From positions 35,375 to 99,374 of the forward strand of contig NZ_JAEULZ010000051.1 of the NCBI RefSeq assembly GCF_016793485.1: a DNA stretch of 64,000 nt, in the 5' to 3' direction. Position 1 is the first letter of the stretch. The number at the start of each line of letters is the position of its first letter. The notes below the pieces were generated by a model. That model was not told where the DNA came from. It made no database searches and saw nothing but the letters and a program-made list of their open reading frames with translations. Positions 37,328 to 44,706 of this stretch are shown here, piece by piece. Made by a program: the position numbers and the translations under genes. The DNA comes from Mesorhizobium sp. GTDB lineage: Bacteria > Pseudomonadota > Alphaproteobacteria > Rhizobiales > Rhizobiaceae.

Positions 37328-37603
37328 TTATGGGACCCTGGACTGGACTTTGACCTCGGCGGTGACCGGGGTGTAGCCCCGTCGGACCTTACGCGCGAGC
37401 CAGGCCTCGAGCGCTTCGCCGGCTTCAGCGGCCGACGCATAGAGGTCAAGGCGTTGTCGGCCGAGCGAGCCGATCCGCCCCCATGCGCGCATAAGCGCCG
37501 CATCACCGTACAACGACGGTTCTATAGCGAGTACATAAAACCTCGCAACGTTGCGAGCGCAATCGCGGCGCTCAAGGACAACTTGGAGCTTCGGCTCGAC
37601 CAT
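37328..37603 (-). CDS. WGR domain-containing small protein
   Basis: The 91-residue product is essentially one WGR domain: ARNVARFYVLAIEPSLYGDA, then LMRAWGRIGSLGRQRLDLYA and a C-terminal helix with LEAWLARKVRRGY. Stand-alone WGR proteins are frequent on rhizobial plasmids near the rep genes; WGR domains in larger proteins contact nucleic acid or DNA ends. No partner gene is adjacent. It sits between the luxR gene and repABC. Confidence 0.8.
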   Translation of the reverse strand: MVEPKLQVVLERRDCARNVARFYVLAIEPSLYGDAALMRAWGRIGSLGRQRLDLYASAAEAGEALEAWLARKVRRGYTPVTAEVKVQSRVP

Positions 37604-38148
37604 GTCTGATTGTCACCGACTTCCGGTGCCCACGTCCAATTCATTGGCTGAATCGTTTGGGCGCGAGGGATTCACGTCGGTGGTAGTTGCCTCTGCCGAG
37701 AAAGACGATCGACCGGAGGGGATTGTGGTTGTCTACTCGCCGCGTCCACCGGTCCATGATCTTTGAGCCACCGTGGACGCCGTATAGCCGGCTAAGAGTC
37801 AACTGTTCTCGGGTGAAAGTGAGTCGCCGCAATGGAGCGGCATTCGCGTCGACTCACCCAGTTTGACGCAATGCACGCCTGTGAAACTTCTCAGGGTTCT
37901 GCATGGATCAAGCCAGCGGCACGTGGCATTGAATGTTCTCTCGGTATGGCCAACCGCGGAGTAAGCAAACGATTGAAAACGCAATGGAAAGCGTAATTGC
38001 CGACGCCGCGGAGCCAGACTGTGATGCTCCGCTGAGTGATTTTATTGGAGTGGACCTGGGCATGTCGTTAAGGTTTCGTTAACCCAAAATCGCTTGCCAG
38101 AGAACGGGAATCGCTCATACTGGCGCCAGATTGACCGAAAGGTCGAAT
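37604..38148. other. Non-coding leader region upstream of repABC with a nested inverted repeat
   Basis: About 545 bp precede repA without a convincing gene. A nested inverted repeat stands at 37819-37857: GTGAGTCG pairs with CGACTCAC, and inside it GCCGC pairs with GCGGC around AATGGA. Closer to repA, around 38065-38085, GTTAAGG and GTTAACC form a short partial dyad. The region probably carries the repABC promoter and possibly a RepA/RepB binding site. Confidence 0.45.
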
Positions 38149-39372
38149 ATGGCGCTATTTTCTCGTTCGGGGGACAAAGCGGAGATGGCATTTCTCCCAA
38201 GTTTTGAGTTTGACGACAAGATCCTTGCCCAGGGGGCCGAGATCTCGCGCAAGCTCGACCAATTGCGCGTCGAGAAGTTTCCGACCGAGGGGCAGAAGAC
38301 CCTTCGGCGGTTCTCGATGGCCGAAGTCGCCCACTATCTTGGGATCAGTCCGAACAATCTGAAGCGCCTCCATCTTGAAAAGAAAGGTCCTGAGCCTTTC
38401 GTCGGTGCCGGCGGGCGGCGCTTTTACGCGGCCGAGCAGATGACCGAGCTTCGGGACTATCTCGATAAGCACGGGCGATCGGATTCCAAGAAGTATGTGC
38501 CCTACCGGAAACCTGGCGAGAAGCTGCAGGTCATTGCGGTCGTCAACTTCAAGGGTGGATCGGGAAAGACCACCACCACGGCGCACCTCGCGCAGCATCT
38601 GGCGCTCACCGGTCACAAGGTCCTGACGGTGGATCTCGATCCGCAGGCTTCGCTTTCAGCCCTCCATGGCTTCCAGCCGGAGCTCGACAAGAACCCCTCG
38701 CTCTACGACGCGATCCGGTACGACAACCCCGCCCCGGCCGAAGATGTCATCCGCAAGACGAACTTCCCCTTGCTCGATATCATCCCGGCGAACCTGGAGC
38801 TGCAGGAATATGAGTACGAGACGCCGCTTGCCATGCAGTCTCCGTCTCAGGAAGGAAAGCGGTTCTTCACGAGGGTCGCCCGGGCATTGGATTCGGTCAG
38901 TGAGCGCTACGACGTCGTGGTCGTCGATTGCCCTCCGCAGCTTGGCTATCTGACGCTGTCGGCGCTGTCGGCCGCCACCTCGGTTCTGATCACCGTCCAC
39001 CCGCAGATGCTGGACCTGATGTCCATGAGTCAGTTTCTGCTGATGCTGGGCAATATCATGAAGTCCATCAAGAATGCTGGCGCGAAGGTCCAGCTGGACT
39101 GGCTGCGCTATCTCATCACCCGATACGAGCCCACGGACATTCCCCAGGCGCAGATGGTCGGCTTCATGCAGTCGATGCTTGCCGAGGAAATCCTGAAAAG
39201 CCCGATGCTCAAATCCACGGCGATTTCTGACGCCGGCCTCACCAAGCAGACGCTCTATGAGGTCGAGCGATCGAACTTCAATCGCGATACCTATGATCGG
39301 GCGATCGACAGCATGGATGCCGTGAACTTCGAGATTCAGGGACTGATCCACCAGGCATGGGGGCGGTTATGA
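38149..39372 (+). CDS. repA: Plasmid partitioning protein RepA (ParA-type ATPase)
   Basis: The product of about 407 residues has an N-terminal helix-turn-helix region (FSMAEVAHYLGISPNNLKRL) and a ParA fold. Deviant Walker A is NFKGGSGKTTTTAHLAQHL (Lys135 onward), Walker A' DLDPQASLSALHG and Walker B VVVDCPPQLGYLTL. It drives segregation and represses the repABC operon. I prefer ATG 38149 over the TTG at 38131. It is followed by a 75-bp gap and repB. Confidence 0.95.
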   Translation: MALFSRSGDKAEMAFLPSFEFDDKILAQGAEISRKLDQLRVEKFPTEGQKTLRRFSMAEVAHYLGISPNNLKRLHLEKKGPEPFVGAGGRRFYAAEQMTELRDYLDKHGRSDSKKYVPYRKPGEKLQVIAVVNFKGGSGKTTTTAHLAQHLALTGHKVLTVDLDPQASLSALHGFQPELDKNPSLYDAIRYDNPAPAEDVIRKTNFPLLDIIPANLELQEYEYETPLAMQSPSQEGKRFFTRVARALDSVSERYDVVVVDCPPQLGYLTLSALSAATSVLITVHPQMLDLMSMSQFLLMLGNIMKSIKNAGAKVQLDWLRYLITRYEPTDIPQAQMVGFMQSMLAEEILKSPMLKSTAISDAGLTKQTLYEVERSNFNRDTYDRAIDSMDAVNFEIQGLIHQAWGRL

Positions 39373-39374
39373 TG

Positions 39375-39388
39375 TTGACTGCCGTCAA
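39375..39388. promoter_or_regulatory. Short palindrome in the repA-repB gap
   Basis: TTGAC-TGCC-GTCAA lies 3 bp after the repA stop. repABC cassettes often carry RepB-binding parS sites in or near this gap, but the usual parS core is not matched well, so its role is uncertain. Confidence 0.25.
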
Positions 39389-39447
39389 AACCGCCAAAAA
39401 AACCCACGGTTTCAAGCGCATAAGCCGCATAAGGGGGTGCTAGTCAA

Positions 39448-40458
39448 ATGGCGCGGAAAAATCCCTTTGCCAGCATTATGGACAACGGCGACGCTCCCGC
39501 CGAGCGCCCAGTTGCACGAGACTACACCTTCAAGGGGGCATCACGTTCGCTCATAAGCTCGATCGACGAAATGGCGGCCCAGGCAGGCAAGCTGCTCGAG
39601 GGTGAGACGATAATCGAGGTTGACCCCGACCTGGTGGACCAATCTTTCGCCAACGACCGGCTCAACGTCGATCAGGAAGATTACGAGGCCGACTACGCTC
39701 AGGTGTTGGAGTCGATCCGCAGTTCCGGCCAGAACTCCCCGGCGCTCCTTCGCCCTCACCCGCAGCGGCCCGGCCGCTACATGCTGGTCTTCGGTCGCCT
39801 CCGCTGGCGCGCCGCAAAAGAGCTTGGTCTCAAGCTTCGCGCTGTCATCAAGGATATCTCCGAGCGCGATCATGTGATCGCCCAGGGACAGGAAAACAAC
39901 GCGCGAGCGAACACGTCCTTCATCGAGAAAGCCCTGTTTGCCGCCGACATCGTTCAGCGGAAATTCGACGAGGATAACGCCACAGCCCTCGCCGCAATCG
40001 GTGTCGATCGGCCGACGCTTTCAAAAATGCTCTCTGTCGCCTCGATGCCCAAGGATCTGCTCGAAGCGATCGGCCGCGCGAAGGCTGTCGGTCGTGATCG
40101 CTGGTATGAGCTCAAGCTCCTCCTCGACAAGCCGGGCAATGTTGACACTGCCTTGGCTCTGGCATCGAGTTCCGATTTTCATGGGATGCCAAGCGAAGCG
40201 CGGTTCGATGCGATCGTCGCGAAGCTGAAGGCATCCAAGCCGCGCCGCCGTGCCGCGCAGGCGCCATCCAAACGCAGCTGGGCGCCGTCTGATGGGCGTG
40301 TCGCCGCGGAGATGGTGGCCAGTGGCAAGAAATTCACCATCGCCCTCAAGGCGAAGGGGACCGACGCAGCAGCGTTCGGTGACTACCTCTCGGAAAATCT
40401 CAGCGAGTTGTATGAGGCTTTCCGTCGGGAAAAACGAGCAACCACGAACGGAGATTGA
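39448..40458 (+). CDS. repB: Plasmid partitioning protein RepB (ParB-type)
   Basis: The 336-residue protein has the ParB/Sulfiredoxin-like N-terminal domain (YAQVLESIRSSGQNSPALLR and LVFGRLRWRAAKELGLKLRA), the ENNARANTSFIEKALFA box and a helix-turn-helix near residue 180 (LAAIGVDRPTLSKMLSV). A RepB C-terminal region follows. It binds parS sites and works with RepA in segregation. It is followed by the ctRNA-bearing gap and repC. Confidence 0.95.
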   Translation: MARKNPFASIMDNGDAPAERPVARDYTFKGASRSLISSIDEMAAQAGKLLEGETIIEVDPDLVDQSFANDRLNVDQEDYEADYAQVLESIRSSGQNSPALLRPHPQRPGRYMLVFGRLRWRAAKELGLKLRAVIKDISERDHVIAQGQENNARANTSFIEKALFAADIVQRKFDEDNATALAAIGVDRPTLSKMLSVASMPKDLLEAIGRAKAVGRDRWYELKLLLDKPGNVDTALALASSSDFHGMPSEARFDAIVAKLKASKPRRRAAQAPSKRSWAPSDGRVAAEMVASGKKFTIALKAKGTDAAAFGDYLSENLSELYEAFRREKRATTNGD

Positions 40459-40465
40459 GCGCAAA

Positions 40466-40521
40466 AGAAAAAGGCCCCCGAAACGGCAATTCCGGAAGAC
40501 CTTCTCTTTAAGTTTGGCGAC
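40466..40521 (-). ncRNA. Candidate counter-transcribed RNA (ctRNA) controlling repC
   Basis: The repB-repC gap of repABC plasmids encodes a short antisense RNA that limits repC expression. On the minus strand a TTGACT (-35, 40549-40554) is followed about 17 bp later by GATTCT (-10). The transcript would end in a GC-rich hairpin (CCGGAATTGCCG and CGGGGGCC arms) followed by CTTTTTCTTTT at about 40466-40476. Ends are estimates; length and place fit known ctRNAs. Confidence 0.6.
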
Positions 40522-40624
40522 TGAGAGAATCCCACTTCCGCGAATCATAGTCAAGACCATTCAGGTCGGTTTGAGCGCCGATTCGGCGAGCAGGTTTCTT
40601 TTGCCTAGCGATAGGTGAAGGACA

Positions 40625-41935
40625 ATGCAGACGCATACCCCAACGACGCCCTTTGGGCGGCGAACGATGTCGCTTGGCATGATGGCAAGCCAGGCCGTGG
40701 CGAAGGCAGTCCCGGAAGGGGCGCAGGTCCAGAAATGGAAAGTGTTCCAGACGATCCGGGAAGCGCGCGAGCTGATCGGCGCTACGGACCGCGCACTCGC
40801 CATTCTCAACGCCCTGCTCTCGTTTCATCCGGAAACGGAGCTCACAGGCGACGGCGAACTGATTGTCTGGCCGTCGAACGAGCAGCTCATGGCCCGTGCA
40901 AACGGAATGCCGGCGACAACGCTGCGGCGCCACCTGGCCGTCCTGGTCGACTGCGGGCTGATTATCCGCAGAGATAGTCCGAACGGCAAGCGCTTCGCCC
41001 GCAAGGGCAGGGGGGGACAGGTCGAACAGGCCTATGGGTTCGACCTGTCGCCGATCCTTGCCCGGGCTGAGGAATTCAAGGAGCTGGCGGACACCGTCCG
41101 GGCCGAAAAGAACGCCTTTCGGATCGCCAAGGAGCGTCTCACGCTCCTGCGCCGCGATATCGTCAAGCTCATCGAGACCGGCATTGAAGAGAACGTTCCA
41201 GGTAATTGGGGCAGGGTCCACCAGACCTACCAGGCCATCGTCGGCCGGTTACCGCGCTCAGCGCCGAGGCAATTCATCGAGGATATCTGCTGCGATCTCC
41301 ACGGCCTCTACACTGAGATCCTCGAGGTACTGGAATCATTTGTAAAAACACAGAATTCGGACGCCAATGAGTCCCATTCTGGTCGCCACATACAGAATTC
41401 AAACCCAGACTCCATATTTGAATTTGAAGAGGGCTCTGGAAAAGAGAAAGAAGCGGGCGGCAGCGCTGCGGAAACCGACAACGTACGGAGCTTGCCGAAG
41501 CGGGAATTGCCTTTGGGAATTGTGCTGGATGCCTGCCCGAACCTGCGAGAACTGGCCCAAGCTGGCGAAATCCGCCACTGGCGCGACTTTCTTGCCGCGG
41601 CGGAACTGGCGCGGCCGATGCTGGCGATCAGCCCCAGCGCGTGGCGAGACGCCTGCGAGGTCATGGGCGAACAGCACGCGGCGATCACGCTCGCCGCGAT
41701 CTACCAGCGATCAGACCAGATCAACAGCGCTGGCGGCTATCTGCGCAGCCTGACCGACAAGGCAAGGGACGGGAAATTCTCGACCTGGCCAATGATCATG
41801 GCGCTGCTGCGCGCCAAGCTGGACGCCGACAAATCGGCGGTGAAAACTGGCCACGAACCGCCAAGCGGCGGCGGGGAAGGGCGGCTTGAGGTCTCGGAAG
41901 CCCTTCTGCGGTCGCTGAGCAAGCCCAGATCGTGA
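40625..41935 (+). CDS. repC: Plasmid replication initiator RepC
   Basis: The 436-residue replication initiator begins MQTHTPTTPFGRRTMSLGMM. It has the RepC N-terminal winged-helix region (NEQLMARANGMPATTLRRHL) and a C-terminal domain ending LRSLTDKARDGKFSTWPMIM. The reading frame contains an AT-richer segment at about 41340-41450, the usual place of the origin inside repC. Expression should be limited by the ctRNA just upstream. Confidence 0.95.
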   Translation: MQTHTPTTPFGRRTMSLGMMASQAVAKAVPEGAQVQKWKVFQTIREARELIGATDRALAILNALLSFHPETELTGDGELIVWPSNEQLMARANGMPATTLRRHLAVLVDCGLIIRRDSPNGKRFARKGRGGQVEQAYGFDLSPILARAEEFKELADTVRAEKNAFRIAKERLTLLRRDIVKLIETGIEENVPGNWGRVHQTYQAIVGRLPRSAPRQFIEDICCDLHGLYTEILEVLESFVKTQNSDANESHSGRHIQNSNPDSIFEFEEGSGKEKEAGGSAAETDNVRSLPKRELPLGIVLDACPNLRELAQAGEIRHWRDFLAAAELARPMLAISPSAWRDACEVMGEQHAAITLAAIYQRSDQINSAGGYLRSLTDKARDGKFSTWPMIMALLRAKLDADKSAVKTGHEPPSGGGEGRLEVSEALLRSLSKPRS

Positions 41936-41972
41936 CGACTGTTCGATTTGAATTTCGCGGGCGGCAACTCGG

Positions 41973-42179
41973 TCAGTCTCTGTCGTCGTCGATCAAACCG
42001 TCAAAGGTTTCGAGCAGTGCATCGATGATCGCCTGGCCGAGGGCGTTTGCAGCTTCGCCCATCCGGGCATCGTCTCCGCATCGCGCCGCGGAAGCGAGAT
42101 CCGAACCCTGGTCGGTCAGGATCGACTTGGATCGCTCGATGGCCCATTGCGCGAAATCGTCCCGGCTGTTGATGGTCAT
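41973..42179 (-). CDS. Small acidic hypothetical protein downstream of repC
   Basis: The 68-residue product begins MTINSRDDFAQWAIERSKS and ends DALLETFDGLIDDDRD. It is strongly acidic and helical, with no recognised domain. ATG 42179 is preferred to a GTG three codons upstream. It converges on repC from the opposite strand with a 37-bp gap. Confidence 0.5.
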   Translation of the reverse strand: MTINSRDDFAQWAIERSKSILTDQGSDLASAARCGDDARMGEAANALGQAIIDALLETFDGLIDDDRD

Positions 42180-42275
42180 GGCTTCCACTGTTGCGCGCTC
42201 CGGAGTTTACGGACTGTTCGGGTTATCCTGGCTACGATCGAGCCGCGCGAATTGTAGTGCGTACGCGCCAAAAAA

Positions 42276-43217
42276 TCATTCCCTGCTTGCGTGTTCAGGC
42301 GCCTCGAGCAAGCCGCTGCGCTTTGCCCGGTCGATGAGGTTCTTGACGCTCGATGGCGCCCATTTCGTACCGCCACGGGGCGTGCGCTCATGAAGACGTT
42401 CGAGCTGGTTGGCGATTTCGCGCAAGGTCAGCTCCGGATTGGAGGAATGGATACCCGCCACGAGGGTCATCAGACGATCCTCAGCTGGCCGAGGCGGCGA
42501 CTTCCTCAGAAGCGACTTGTCGGCCATTCCTTCGCTGACCATCCATTTCACCGCGCGCCGCAAACGCTCTGGAGTCCAATCGAGACCACGTTGCCTGAGA
42601 ACGCGCGAGATATCGTCCCAGGTGTGGTCAGGTCGCATGCGCCGCACGATAGGAAGCCACTGGTTGGCGGATGACTGTAGACGCGCTCCATAGGCTGCCT
42701 TTTGAGCGGCCGTCATCTTGGCGAGCGCGTCCGGTCGACGTTCACGGATCCCTGGATTGCCCGGTATCCGACCTTTGGCCTTGGCGGCTTTGATGCCTGC
42801 CTTGGTTCGCTCGGAGTTCAGAGCCCGCTCCAGCTGGGCCACGGCGCCAAGAACCTGCAGAGAAAACATGCCTTGCGGCGTCGTGGTGTCGATCGGGTCG
42901 CTCAGAGAGCGGAAATGTGCACCCTTTGCCGTCAGGTCCTCGATGACATCGAGCAGATGGCTGACCGAGCGCGCCAGGCGGTCGAGCCGAACGACAACAA
43001 GCGTGTCGCCGGCGTCGATCTCGTGAACAAGCCTGGCAAGGGCAGGGCGGGCTCGTGAGGCCCCGGAGCCGTGCTCCCGGACGATTGTCTCACAGCCGGC
43101 CGACCGCAATTCCATCTCCTGGGCTTCTGTCGCCTGCTCGTCTGTCGAGACGCGCGCATAGCCGATAAGCCGGCCCTGTGGTCGACGAGAGGAGTGATGG
43201 TGCGGTGTTTTGGCCAT
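42276..43217 (-). CDS. Serine recombinase (resolvase/invertase family)
   Basis: The 313-residue recombinase has the N-terminal resolvase domain: LIGYARVSTDEQ with the catalytic Ser near residue 24, DTLVVVRLDRLARSVSHLLD and GMFSLQVLGAVAQLERALNS. The C-terminal part is longer than in small resolvases and has two helix-turn-helix-like stretches (WDDISRVLRQRGLDWTPERL and LREIANQLERL). It may resolve plasmid multimers or mobilise the island next to it. An inverted repeat lies about 45-80 bp upstream of its start. Confidence 0.88.
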   Translation of the reverse strand: MAKTPHHHSSRRPQGRLIGYARVSTDEQATEAQEMELRSAGCETIVREHGSGASRARPALARLVHEIDAGDTLVVVRLDRLARSVSHLLDVIEDLTAKGAHFRSLSDPIDTTTPQGMFSLQVLGAVAQLERALNSERTKAGIKAAKAKGRIPGNPGIRERRPDALAKMTAAQKAAYGARLQSSANQWLPIVRRMRPDHTWDDISRVLRQRGLDWTPERLRRAVKWMVSEGMADKSLLRKSPPRPAEDRLMTLVAGIHSSNPELTLREIANQLERLHERTPRGGTKWAPSSVKNLIDRAKRSGLLEAPEHASRE

Positions 43218-43262
43218 TTGGAGCGCCTGAGAACCGGATCGGAGACGAAATTACAAATATAG

Positions 43263-43298
43263 AAGAGACGGATAACCGATCGTTTGTAAACGTCTCTT
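43263..43298. repeat. Inverted repeat upstream of the serine recombinase (possible res or operator site)
   Basis: AAGAGACG and CGTCTCTT face each other across 20 bp, starting 46 bp upstream of the recombinase gene. Resolvase genes commonly carry their recombination site here, and it would also regulate the gene. This is suggested by position and symmetry only. Confidence 0.4.
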
Positions 43299-43499
43299 GC
43301 CGATGTTGGAGAGGCCGCCACACCGCGAGAACACCGGGGAATCGGCCATTCTCGTTGATTTGAGGCCCGATCGACAGGCATCTGTTCAATCCCGAAAAAC
43401 GCAGCGCGCTATATCGTACGCACGCGAAAAAAACTATCTATGTGACGGAAGACAAAGACGTGATAGCTTCCGTATCATGTTTTTGTTCTTGCTATTACA

Positions 43500-44609
43500 A
43501 TGACTTACGAAATCGAAAAACTGCCTTTGGAGACGCTTCTGCCGGCCATGGCGCGGGCGGAAGACCAGCTCGCCCGTCTGGATGAGATCGTGCGCCGCAG
43601 CCCGGTTGGCGAGGGCTTTGTCGAGCGTGGACATTTCTTCGATGTGGCTGCCAACATGTGGGTGGCGGGTGAGCTCGTCCATATCGAGGATCTCGTTCTC
43701 CACGATGCCCGGATGGACGTCCGCGCGCCGACGCATGAGCTGACCATAGCACATGCCCAACTGCGCACCAGAAGGCGGATCGCCATGGCCGAACCGGACT
43801 GGGCGACGTCGGAGGCCGGAGTTGCAGCGCTATCGGGAGGTGTGACCGAGCGTGCCGGACCGATGAACGCGCCGACGAATAAGGCTTTCAAGGACGATGA
43901 GGCCGGTGACGACGATCCGCTCTCGCGCGATTTCGCCGACATCGATGCCATCCTTGAGCGGTCTCAACGCTTGCTGGACCGGATGGCTGACGGAGCGCTG
44001 CCGTCACGTCCAGAGAGGAAGCCGCTTGTGGTCGGGGATCTGATGATCCGTGATCCGGAATGGGACGAGGACAATCGACTTTTTGAGTGGCGTCAGGCGA
44101 TGAAACGGATCGAGGATCTCCCGGCTGCACTCGCTGCCGCCATTCTCTACGATGCCTGGGAAAGTCTGGAGCCGATGCAAAATCAGCATTGGCTCGGCGG
44201 TCATCTGGTCAGCGCCTATCTGCGTGCGCGAGGCAAAGTCGTCTCGCATCTGCCGGCATTTCATGTCGGGCTGAAGGCCATCCCGCGCGAGCGGCGACGC
44301 GCTAGACAGAGGGAGGAGCGTCTCCTCGCGTTGCTGGATGCTATGTCAGCGACGGCCGAGGCCGGCATGAAAGAAATTTCTAGACTCTCGCAGGCGCGGG
44401 ACCAGATGGAGCGGCAGCTACGCGGGCGGCGGTCTTCCAGCAGTCTCCCGGCTACCATCGAGCTCGTTTTATCGCGTCCGATCGTATCGGCGCCGATGAT
44501 CGCAAAGAACGCGAAGGTGACACAGCGCGGCGCGCTTAACTTGATCGCAGATCTCGGTGTGCGCGAAATCACAGGCAGGGGACGTTACCGTGCATGGGGG
44601 ATAGTTTAG
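43500..44609 (+). CDS. DUF1612 and helix-turn-helix protein of the rhizobial plasmid RHE_PE00001 type
   Basis: The 369-residue product has the DUF1612 N-terminal part (LPLETLLPAMARAEDQLARL, HFFDVAANMWVAGELVHIED), a middle region (ILYDAWESLEPMQNQHWLGG) and a C-terminal helix-turn-helix with IAKNAKVTQRGALNLIADLG. Such proteins recur near repABC and recombinase genes on rhizobial plasmids; DNA binding is likely, but the role is unknown. It starts 282 bp from the divergent recombinase and is followed after 97 bp by the NERD-kinase-helicase gene. Confidence 0.75.
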   Translation: MTYEIEKLPLETLLPAMARAEDQLARLDEIVRRSPVGEGFVERGHFFDVAANMWVAGELVHIEDLVLHDARMDVRAPTHELTIAHAQLRTRRRIAMAEPDWATSEAGVAALSGGVTERAGPMNAPTNKAFKDDEAGDDDPLSRDFADIDAILERSQRLLDRMADGALPSRPERKPLVVGDLMIRDPEWDEDNRLFEWRQAMKRIEDLPAALAAAILYDAWESLEPMQNQHWLGGHLVSAYLRARGKVVSHLPAFHVGLKAIPRERRRARQREERLLALLDAMSATAEAGMKEISRLSQARDQMERQLRGRRSSSSLPATIELVLSRPIVSAPMIAKNAKVTQRGALNLIADLGVREITGRGRYRAWGIV

Positions 44610-44706
44610 TCCAGCAGGAAAAGGGTGCTGGCAGTTCGACGAAGCGGAACTTAGTATCGTCGCGGGTCGGCAGTTGGGATAGAGAACGACGCGTTCCGGG
44701 GGGATC

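Noticed and set aside
37641-37984. Small minus-strand frames in the repABC leader
   Set aside because: They lack ribosome sites and known motifs and overlap an inverted repeat that better explains the region.
39375-39388. Palindrome after repA as a definite parS site
   Set aside because: It lacks a convincing parS core and only one copy was found, so it is listed only as a weak feature.
42260-43433. Similar motifs (GTACGC, GC, then an A-run) flanking the recombinase gene at 42260-42275 and 43415-43433 as direct repeats of an integrated element
   Set aside because: The match is short, gapped and A-rich; chance similarity is likely.
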